A stretch of 7,636 bases of DNA from Bacteroidales bacterium UBA932 (GTDB lineage: Bacteria; Bacteroidota; Bacteroidia; Bacteroidales; UBA932): assembly GCA_002293585.1 (NCBI GenBank), contig DBDM01000061.1:27268-34903 (forward strand), read 5' to 3'. This document shows, piece by piece, positions 1 to 6,028 of this stretch. How positions within the stretch are numbered: position 1 is the stretch's first letter; each line of letters begins with the position of its first letter. The translations under genes were made by a program, and so were the position numbers. The notes below the pieces were generated by a model. It ran no database searches, was not told where the DNA came from, and saw only the letters and a list, made by a program, of their open reading frames with translations.

Positions 1-2758
1 CAACTCCCCTGATAGAGATATTTAACAGCGGCGCTATTTCTTTAGAGGAAAGGTTCATCTTGATAAATGCGCACATTTTTCGCTCATTCGTCGTAAGATC
101 AGGATATTTCTCCGTGAGGTGTTCAAGAAACTTATCGTGTACCAAATCAAAATGTTCTTCAAATTTTTTCAAGCTATCGTCCTGAAGAATATTATCATTA
201 ATCTTATTATTTAATCTGAGGATTTTACGCCTAAGCGAGGGCATATCAGGCCCATCGGTTTTTATATTCTCCGACACTTTAAGCAGGTCCGACTTGATTT
301 CCGAAAGCATTTCATTTTTCCTGGCCAGGCTAATGGCCGTATTCGCCAACTCCTGATTCTTATGCTTAATTGCCATTTCCAATTGTTCTGTCTTCAACCG
401 GTTAATCTCTTCTTCTTTAAGTTGAATCTGATGTTGCTGCTTTAATTCTAATTTCCTCTTTTTCGATTTTATACGTTTGTCATCCCAGTACCATACAACT
501 ATGCCTAAAAGTGTCAATAACACCATATATATAACATAGGCCCAAAAAGTTTGATACCACGGAGGCAGCACCCTAAAATCCAAACTGCTGACAATCACAT
601 TATTGTCAGCATTCCTGTCAATCTCTTTTTCCAAATCAACCTTTACCCGGAACGTATGTTTCCCGGCGCCTATATTTTCATAGACCGCTACGGCAGAAAC
701 CTGTTTTACCCAAGGGCCGTCGTCAAGTTGGCAGCTATAGGCATATCCCGATAAATTATTCGTATAATCGAGCAGATTATAATGAAAATACAACGAGTTA
801 TTTTCGTAAGGCACGCTGAAAAAAGCGCTATCGGTACCTGAATTTACATACACCGTAGTATCGGATTTTACCGATTCTACTTTTAGGATCTGGAGCCTGT
901 GCGATGGTGGGACGTCCGATAACATATTCCAAAAGGCAAACCCGTTTTCATTCGGTATAATGCTCACGGAGTCGTTGAGAATGATTACCTCCTCAAAATT
1001 AGTGATCAAAGGAATAGCATGATGTTGCAAAAAACAGGCCTGTGTTTTTTCATTATAAGCCCCTACCACATTGTCGCCTAATACGGCAACCAGGTTATCT
1101 TTACAGGAGAGGCTTCTATAAAAAATATTCCAATTAACCGCATGTGACCATTGATTAATCCACTCGGCGGGTCGCAGGCCGCCCTTATCGTCTATTTCAA
1201 AAAAACCGGAACGGGTACAAGCGATATCCTTATCATTCATTTTGTAGATAAATGAATTGGCCGGAATAATGCTATCGCCTAAATGAGTGACAGTTATTGT
1301 TTCAGTCCGGGAATCATTGAGGGTAGCTTTGACAAAGTCATTATAGTCGACTCTCAGCAATAAGGTTCCGGGCTCAATTTCTTCATAATTAATGACGGAA
1401 TAATTTGTTAATCCTCCTACCAGTCGTGGTTTTCCCCATTTACCCTGATTATTCCTTGTTGTATAAAATCCATTGTAGGTACTGAGCCATGCACCGGACG
1501 GATCATCGTGCATCGGCCGGAATGACCAGACGCCGACCGGCAGCTCCAGTTGCTCAATATTATTTTGCCGGTCAATGATAAAAAGGCCCATGTCCATACA
1601 GCAGACCAACTTGCCGTCAACAACCGTCAACTGCCATACCTGTCCCTGCAAATCATTTACAAGTTTCAGGTTCGGTGCATTTTCCGACAAGGCAGGTAGC
1701 CAGGCAGTGGTATAAAGGCCGCGGTTGGTACCCAGGTATAACTGATTATTGTACAATGCCGCAGTATAGCCCGACCCATAAAAATTGGGATGTGTATAAA
1801 GGTTTTTCAGCGGATAATGCAAGGCGATGAAGGCAATTCCATTGTCCTGCCCCAACCACAGATTGCGATCGGCGTCAAAGTACAGCGAAAGTACCGTATT
1901 GTCATGCAAGCCGTGCGATTCATTAAAATAGTTAAGGGCCTTACCGCTACTATCCAGTAATACCACGCCGTTGCGTACGGTACCGATGGCCAGCGTATGT
2001 TCACAGGCGGCTACAGAGAAAAGGCCGTTTTCATGAATAAAACGGTCGGCAGTTGTCTTAAAAGGCCGGCAGCTGTTGTTATCAATCAGGTAGAGGGCAT
2101 CGGAAGCGGCCACCAGAATGGCGTTGTTAAAAGGAATAATAGCCCTTAATTTCTTATTGACCAGCATATCCGACAAAGGCAAAGGATAAAAAGTATCTCC
2201 GGCCAACACATATAGTCCCGATTTGGTACCGATATATAAAGTGTTTTTTATAAAGCCGGAACAATCCACTTTATCAGGACAGCCGATGTTTTGCAGGCGA
2301 TCGCCCGCCCACCGGGTAATCATGTAGTCGCCGCAAAAATAAACGGTATTATCCGCTTCGTAGATCTTCCATACATTCCCCACGCCCATTTCGTTGCGTG
2401 GAATTTGCAGGGAAAGGTTAGTATATTGCAGGCATCCTGCAGCATCAGGTTCAAGATAACCAAATTCATTGACCCCACCCACATATATGCGCCGGTTATC
2501 GGCCGCACACAGTAAGCTGCGGCCATCCGCATTATTATCGAGAGGATATAAGCTCCACTCCGTACCGTTAAATTCAAGTATACCCGCCTGATTGGCAAAA
2601 TACATCCAGTGATTATTCCGTTGGACTATCTGCCAATTCTTACTGCCTGCCTCGTAATCATTACGCGAATAAGTAATGATCAGGGGTGTCCAGTTGCCAA
2701 AGGCGCAAAAAGACAGGGCCAGGAACAGGCATAAAATATATGACCTACGCAGGCACAT
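1..2758 (-). CDS. Membrane-spanning propeller/Y_Y_Y regulator with LuxR-type HTH, 3' end cut by window
   Basis: This is a one-piece signal sensor and transcription regulator of the Bacteroidales type. 919 codons are visible and read open from ATG at 2758 to the window edge. Residues 1-21 are a signal peptide (Arg-Arg, then a hydrophobic run). A periplasmic two-component-regulator propeller follows, starting with the typical block NWQIVQ...MYFANQAGILEFNG (about 40-64). A Y_Y_Y domain (about 650-715, HYNLLDY to GKHTFRVKV) precedes a single transmembrane helix (about 740-758, AYVIYMVLLTLLGIVVWYW). A charged coiled coil (about 760-870) leads to a GerE/LuxR helix-turn-helix (KYPDLTTNERKMCAFIKMNL...NISIRGV, about 884-919). 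The family usually ends with RYRLRKKL-like recognition-helix residues, so about 40 residues are missing. There is no histidine kinase or receiver domain, so ligand binding outside probably acts directly on a membrane-tethered DNA-binding domain. It starts 7 nt after the acetyltransferase stop and may share its transcript. The ligand and targets are unknown; relatives often control glycan-use genes, but none is in view. Confidence 0.93.
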   Translation of the reverse strand, partial: MCLRRSYILCLFLALSFCAFGNWTPLIITYSRNDYEAGSKNWQIVQRNNHWMYFANQAGILEFNGTEWSLYPLDNNADGRSLLCAADNRRIYVGGVNEFGYLEPDAAGCLQYTNLSLQIPRNEMGVGNVWKIYEADNTVYFCGDYMITRWAGDRLQNIGCPDKVDCSGFIKNTLYIGTKSGLYVLAGDTFYPLPLSDMLVNKKLRAIIPFNNAILVAASDALYLIDNNSCRPFKTTADRFIHENGLFSVAACEHTLAIGTVRNGVVLLDSSGKALNYFNESHGLHDNTVLSLYFDADRNLWLGQDNGIAFIALHYPLKNLYTHPNFYGSGYTAALYNNQLYLGTNRGLYTTAWLPALSENAPNLKLVNDLQGQVWQLTVVDGKLVCCMDMGLFIIDRQNNIEQLELPVGVWSFRPMHDDPSGAWLSTYNGFYTTRNNQGKWGKPRLVGGLTNYSVINYEEIEPGTLLLRVDYNDFVKATLNDSRTETITVTHLGDSIIPANSFIYKMNDKDIACTRSGFFEIDDKGGLRPAEWINQWSHAVNWNIFYRSLSCKDNLVAVLGDNVVGAYNEKTQACFLQHHAIPLITNFEEVIILNDSVSIIPNENGFAFWNMLSDVPPSHRLQILKVESVKSDTTVYVNSGTDSAFFSVPYENNSLYFHYNLLDYTNNLSGYAYSCQLDDGPWVKQVSAVAVYENIGAGKHTFRVKVDLEKEIDRNADNNVIVSSLDFRVLPPWYQTFWAYVIYMVLLTLLGIVVWYWDDKRIKSKKRKLELKQQHQIQLKEEEINRLKTEQLEMAIKHKNQELANTAISLARKNEMLSEIKSDLLKVSENIKTDGPDMPSLRRKILRLNNKINDNILQDDSLKKFEEHFDLVHDKFLEHLTEKYPDLTTNERKMCAFIKMNLSSKEIAPLLNISIRGV

Positions 2759-2765
2759 AAGTAAA

Positions 2766-3215
2766 TTAAAAATTTATACTGCAATTTATCCAGTCCGGAT
2801 CAAAACCGGCATTATATTTACGGTAAAAATTAAGGGCCGGCTCATTCCAGTCGAGCGCCTGCCAGTTCATGCCGGAATAACCTTTTTCTTTGGCTTCCTC
2901 TATTAGGCGCTCGAAAAGTTGAGCGCCTATTTTTTTACCGCGCATGTGCGGCTCCACATACAAATCTTCAAGCCACAAGCGTTGTCCTTTCCATGTGCTA
3001 TAACGAATATAATATAGGGCAAAACCATAGACCACGCCGTCCACTTCGGCCACGAAACCCCACCACACCGGACATTCGCCGAAACCGCTTTCTTCAAAGT
3101 GAGATAAGGCCACCGTCACTTCATCAGGCATTTTTTCATAGTCGGCCAGGCCTTGTATCAATTCCATCATGCGGGGACAATCTTCTTTAACCGCTCTGCG
3201 AATTACTGTTTGCAT
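2766..3215 (-). CDS. GNAT family N-acetyltransferase, SSAT (diamine/thialysine acetyltransferase)-like
   Basis: A 149-residue cytosolic GNAT acetyltransferase that would transfer acetyl from acetyl-CoA to an amine. It resembles the spermidine/spermine (SSAT) and thialysine acetyltransferase branch along its whole length: IRRAVKEDCPRMMELI at the start, FGECP near 45-49, the WLEDLYV strand at 81-87, the acetyl-CoA loop R92-G-K-K-I-G97, and WNEPALNFY ending in Tyr131, which lines up with the catalytic tyrosine of SSAT. The length is slightly below the roughly 160-170 residues usual in that branch, because the tail after the last strand is short. The ATG at 3215 is the natural start, as the first strand (TVIRRA) follows at once. 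It lies 11 nt after the RNA ligase stop and 7 nt before the regulator start, so co-transcription is likely. The substrate (polyamine, lysine analogue or another amine) cannot be fixed from sequence; the fold assignment is secure. Confidence 0.93.
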   Translation of the reverse strand: MQTVIRRAVKEDCPRMMELIQGLADYEKMPDEVTVALSHFEESGFGECPVWWGFVAEVDGVVYGFALYYIRYSTWKGQRLWLEDLYVEPHMRGKKIGAQLFERLIEEAKEKGYSGMNWQALDWNEPALNFYRKYNAGFDPDWINCSINF

Positions 3216-3226
3216 AGTTGTTCGGA

Positions 3227-4246
3227 TTATCTTTTATAAATTTGTTTGATAAATGCCGTAGTCAGCTGATTGATGTGCCGGTTGAATATCTTCTGTTCGC
3301 TTTTTTCCAATGCGCTGTAGGCGCCGGAATGTTCTTTCACGAAATCGTCCAGCACGTCCTTGCTCAACAAGCCGGTCAATTTACCGGTATCATTGGGCAT
3401 CGTAATTTCCCCGATCTTACTAATCACATTATTCAGCCTGTTCTCGGTAATATAATCGTCGACCATGGGAAGCAAACTATTCAGTTCATTCGTGTAGGTG
3501 ACTTCTTTAAACAGTGCCGGGCGGCGCTTTTTCACCGATTTTTTTTCGGCAAACTTTTCATTTTTATTTTTAATCAATATGCGCGTACCGTTACTCAGGT
3601 AGGCCGGCTGCGCAGGACGGATAATAATTCCTTCGCAAATATTATCCTCTATGGGCGGATAGCCCAGCCATTCGGACACCTTGCTCTGGAAAGCGTTGGG
3701 ATAAGCCAGACATTCATCCAGCGTACCTTCAAATATTGTCTTCGCATAAATAAAACCGGCGGTTTCAAAGTAACGATTGGTGTCGTTTACGGATAAATAT
3801 TTTTTACTGTCCGCACACACCAAAAAGAGGTCGAAAGCGTAGAACTCGTGTACAGGCGTATAAAAAACGCCTTTCTGAATGGTCAAAATTTTAGCGTCAT
3901 TCTTCACTTCGGTATGGGGGTATTTACCGCCAAACATTTCGCCATACACCATTAATCCCTGCAATCCGGCATGGTCTTGCTTTACCCTGCGGAACAAGTC
4001 GTTTACGCGCTCTTTATAGCGTTCAAGCAACTCTTCATAGTCATAAAATTTTTCTCCCGGTTCCACCGGCGCCGTACGCTTGGCAAAGGTCACCGCTGCA
4101 CCGTCGGTAATGAAACAGCAGTTCGCGCCATGCACTTTTTCCTGCACAACATAAGGAATTTTATCCATCCCCTCTGCTTTGATTTGTTGAATAAACTCAT
4201 CGTTAAAAGAGTTTTCAATAGATGTATATTTTTTAAATTCTACCAT
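3227..4246 (-). CDS. RNA ligase, T4 Rnl2 family
   Basis: An ATP-dependent RNA ligase of the T4 Rnl2 / kinetoplastid editing-ligase family. It would join a 5'-phosphate to a 3'-hydroxyl, typically at nicks in duplex RNA. All nucleotidyltransferase motifs can be read: motif I EKVHGAN (36-42) with the AMP-accepting Lys37, a KRTAPV segment (56-61), motif III YGEMFGG (101-107), motif IIIa FYAFDLF (135-141), motif IV EGIIIRP (205-211) and motif V ILIKNKNEKFAEKK (223-236). The C-terminal domain specific to Rnl2 is also present (NRLNNVISKIGEI, 269-281, nearly identical in pattern to T4 Rnl2). At 339 residues it matches T4 Rnl2 (about 334), so the enzyme looks complete. ATG at 4246 starts 5 nt after the NUDIX stop and the stop lies 11 nt before the acetyltransferase, consistent with one operon. 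No Shine-Dalgarno is seen. No phage gene is in view, so this appears to be a chromosomal copy. Its RNA substrate is unknown. Confidence 0.95.
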   Translation of the reverse strand: MVEFKKYTSIENSFNDEFIQQIKAEGMDKIPYVVQEKVHGANCCFITDGAAVTFAKRTAPVEPGEKFYDYEELLERYKERVNDLFRRVKQDHAGLQGLMVYGEMFGGKYPHTEVKNDAKILTIQKGVFYTPVHEFYAFDLFLVCADSKKYLSVNDTNRYFETAGFIYAKTIFEGTLDECLAYPNAFQSKVSEWLGYPPIEDNICEGIIIRPAQPAYLSNGTRILIKNKNEKFAEKKSVKKRRPALFKEVTYTNELNSLLPMVDDYITENRLNNVISKIGEITMPNDTGKLTGLLSKDVLDDFVKEHSGAYSALEKSEQKIFNRHINQLTTAFIKQIYKR

Positions 4247-4251
4247 AATAA

Positions 4252-4758
4252 TTATAATGATAATAAAATATTTTTTATAGAAGCAAAGGCCACTTCCTCC
4301 ATAGGGATGTTGTCTGCCGGATAAAATTCCACAGCGGCTACATCATCGGCCGGAGAAAGGGCGGCAAAGTCTTTAATTGTGGCCGTAAAGGCCAGGTCGG
4401 CCGTGTAGGTAGTCATTCCTTCGAACACATATTCGTTGGGAAAAGAAGTCAGGTAATTCAAGGTATCTACCTCCACATTCAATTCTTCTTTCACTTCGCG
4501 CCGCACGGTCTGCTCCACCGTTTCGAGCGGGTCGACAAAGCCGCCCGGCAGGTCTAACTTTCCTTTGCCGGGCTCATGCGCACGACGGGTCAACAAGATA
4601 TCGCCGCGTTCATTTCTGATGATTACCGCCACCGCCGCCGCCGAATTGATATACTGTGTGCGCCCACAGCGTTCACATTGAAACTTACGATTGCCGTCGA
4701 AGTGAAATTCCGGAGCACCGCAGAAAGGGCAGAATTTTATATGTGAAGAAGATCGCAA
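4252..4758 (-). CDS. Zinc-ribbon NUDIX hydrolase
   Basis: A 168-residue NUDIX pyrophosphohydrolase that would cleave a nucleoside diphosphate linked to another group, using divalent metal. An N-terminal zinc ribbon has two Cys pairs (C10/C13 in CPFC and C28/C31 in CERC). The Nudix box runs from G73 to V95: G-x5-E79-x7-R87-E88-V-K-E91-E92-L-N-V. The metal-binding glutamates are present, but the usual Gly near the end is Asn94. Zinc ribbon plus Nudix resembles NADH pyrophosphatase NudC, yet the NudC SQPWPFPxS motif is absent (YLTSFPNEYVF instead), so NADH specificity is not supported. The start is TTG at 4758: an in-frame TAA lies at 4774-4776, no ATG lies between it and the zinc ribbon, and TTG puts the first Cys at residue 10, as in relatives. 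It follows a repeat-rich 61-nt spacer and ends 5 nt before the RNA ligase, probably as first gene of that transcript. The substrate is unknown. Confidence 0.92.
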   Translation of the reverse strand: MRSSSHIKFCPFCGAPEFHFDGNRKFQCERCGRTQYINSAAAVAVIIRNERGDILLTRRAHEPGKGKLDLPGGFVDPLETVEQTVRREVKEELNVEVDTLNYLTSFPNEYVFEGMTTYTADLAFTATIKDFAALSPADDVAAVEFYPADNIPMEEVAFASIKNILLSL

Positions 4759-4786
4759 TTTACTATTTATTATTTACTATTTATTA
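4759..4786. repeat. Two perfect 14-bp AT-rich tandem repeats
   Basis: TTTACTATTTATTA occurs twice end to end on the plus strand (4759-4772 and 4773-4786), followed by a decayed continuation TTTATTTACC to 4796. On the gene strand this is the leader just upstream of the NUDIX start codon, so it would form the 5' untranslated region or promoter of the NUDIX-ligase-acetyltransferase transcript. No TAnnTTTG match is present in it. Confidence 0.85.
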
Positions 4787-4802
4787 TTTATTTACCTAAT
4801 CT

Positions 4803-4830
4803 CTTAGTCACTTAGTTTCTTAGTCACTTA
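4803..4830. repeat. 8-bp CTTAGTNN tandem repeat, 3.5 copies, reaching into the OmpA-family stop codon
   Basis: The plus strand reads CTTAGTCA (4803-4810), CTTAGTTT (4811-4818), CTTAGTCA (4819-4826), CTTA (4827-4830). A decayed copy, CCTAATCT, lies just before it (4795-4802). The repeat supplies the last residues (Leu-Ser-Asp) and the TAA stop of the OmpA-family gene. It has no hairpin potential, so it is not an obvious terminator. Confidence 0.8.
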
Positions 4831-5998
4831 ATACGCCTATCACCTGAAATTCTATACGGCGGTTTAGCGCATGACAAATTTCCTGTTCTTCTTCGTTCTT
4901 CAAGCTGTTAATAAACTTATCGTCGAGGCGCGTATTCGCTTTCAGGAAAGGATAACGTTGAGCGATGCCGGCATCCGTTACCCGTGGTTGCGACTCACCC
5001 ATACCCACCGCATCAATACGTCCGGGGTCAATAGCGTGGTCTATCAGGTAGTCTACCACCGCCTGGGCGCGCTGCTGCGACATCAGGTAGTTCGACTCAT
5101 CGCTGCCGCGACTGTCGGTGTGTGCGCGCAATTCAATCACCAGCGTTGGATTGTCATTCATAATCATCAGCAGGGAGTCCAATGCGGCGCGGGAGTTGTC
5201 GGTCAGTGTTGCTTTGGCAAAGTCAAAGAAGATATTCGGAATTTCTATCGGCTTATCTGTCGACACCATAAACAACGTGTCGCGGAAGTTATGATCATCG
5301 GCCCATCCGGTAGTGGAGAAGCGCGTTTTCTGATTCAGATAGCCTTTGAGCGACGACACTGCCAGATAATCGGTGGCCGCATTCACACGAAATTCCACAG
5401 TTCCGTCATCGCCGGTTTTCCGGCGCACCGTAGCGCCATTACTACCCACCAAGCGCACCTCGGAATTTGGTAGATTACGACCGGTTTTCATATCCTTCAC
5501 CTGCGCTGTAAAATAATATTCCACCATTTTCTTTGCTTCGCCGGTGAAGGAATAAATAGCATCGGTAGCGCCTCCCGTGCGACGGTTAGGTGCAACGCGG
5601 TTAGACGCAAAGAAACCTCGGTCGTTATCACGTTCAACAATTATCGAAAAATCATCGGCCGGCGAGTTGATAGGCGCGCCTGCATTGACCACCGTCCACC
5701 CGTCGCCGTTGGGTGTAGCTTTAAAAATATCCAATCCGCCGAGGCCGGAATGACCGTCGGAAGCAAAATATAAAGTACCATCGGCACGAATGAAAGGGTA
5801 CATCTCTTTGCCTCCGGTGTTAATGCTCTTCCCAAGATTTATCGGCTCTCCCCAAGTGTCGCTTTCGCTGCCGCGGGTCACTTTCCATATATCCATGCCG
5901 CCGTAACCACCGGGAAGGTCCGACACGAAATACAACGTCAGGTCGTCTTCGGACACCGAGGGATGGGCTACGGTAATACTATCGCCGGCAATAGCCAA
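4820..5998 (-). CDS. C-terminal part of the PorE-like OmpA-family protein (propeller blades, CRD, OmpA_C)
   Basis: This is the downstream portion of the interrupted lipoprotein gene and stays in the same reading frame as the upstream part. If read from the first possible start, TTG at 5998, it gives 392 residues. PD40/WD40-like propeller motifs come first (AHPSVSEDDLTLYFVSD about 11-27, MYPFIRADGTLYFASD about 66-81, each followed by a GGxDI(W/F) turn). A carboxypeptidase-regulatory-like beta domain follows (about 161-224), then an OmpA_C peptidoglycan-binding domain (about 254-388). Its NIFFDFAKATLT entry, HTDSRG loop with Asp295 and MSQQRAQAV helix with Arg310 hold the two residues that grip diaminopimelate in this family. 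It has no signal peptide of its own, so a product started here would stay in the cytoplasm and could not reach peptidoglycan. GAGGAG, similar to a ribosome-binding site, lies 16 nt before the TTG, but those bases also encode conserved-looking sequence. Independent translation is therefore doubtful. Confidence 0.7.
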   Translation of the reverse strand: MAIAGDSITVAHPSVSEDDLTLYFVSDLPGGYGGMDIWKVTRGSESDTWGEPINLGKSINTGGKEMYPFIRADGTLYFASDGHSGLGGLDIFKATPNGDGWTVVNAGAPINSPADDFSIIVERDNDRGFFASNRVAPNRRTGGATDAIYSFTGEAKKMVEYYFTAQVKDMKTGRNLPNSEVRLVGSNGATVRRKTGDDGTVEFRVNAATDYLAVSSLKGYLNQKTRFSTTGWADDHNFRDTLFMVSTDKPIEIPNIFFDFAKATLTDNSRAALDSLLMIMNDNPTLVIELRAHTDSRGSDESNYLMSQQRAQAVVDYLIDHAIDPGRIDAVGMGESQPRVTDAGIAQRYPFLKANTRLDDKFINSLKNEEEQEICHALNRRIEFQVIGVLSD

Positions 5999-6025
5999 TT
6001 TCTGCGGCTCGCTCCACTCCTCATT

Positions 6026-6028
6026 TTA
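6026..6028 (-). other. In-frame TAA interrupting the OmpA-family gene
   Basis: On the minus strand the codons read ACC CGT TAA AAT GAG GAG TGG, that is T-R-stop-N-E-E-W. The upstream and downstream open frames are in the same phase (their boundaries differ by a multiple of 3). A single base change from CAA, AAA, GAA, TCA or TTA would create it, so the residue lost could be Gln, Lys, Glu, Ser or Leu. Confidence 0.9.

Noticed and set aside
2320..2598. Minus-strand 92-codon frame, and similar short frames at 1417-1623 and 1807-2004
   Set aside because: They are alternative frames within the large propeller regulator, whose own frame is open through all of these intervals.
3218..3796. 192-codon open frame on the plus strand
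   Set aside because: It lies wholly opposite the RNA ligase gene, whose motifs are unmistakable; the plus-strand product shows no recognisable domain.
3227..4246. Phage origin or prophage remnant suggested by the T4-like ligase
   Set aside because: No phage structural, integrase or lysis gene and no attachment-site repeat is visible; the flanking genes are chromosomal.
4252..4758. Assignment as NADH pyrophosphatase NudC
   Set aside because: The zinc ribbon fits, but the SQPWPFPxS motif after the Nudix box is absent.
4759..4819. Hairpin terminator after the OmpA-family gene
   Set aside because: The spacer is direct repeats of AT-rich sequence with no GC-rich inverted repeat followed by a T tract.
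4871..5473. 200-codon open frame on the plus strand
   Set aside because: It is antisense to the OmpA_C and CRD regions; its composition mirrors the complementary codons and no motif is seen.
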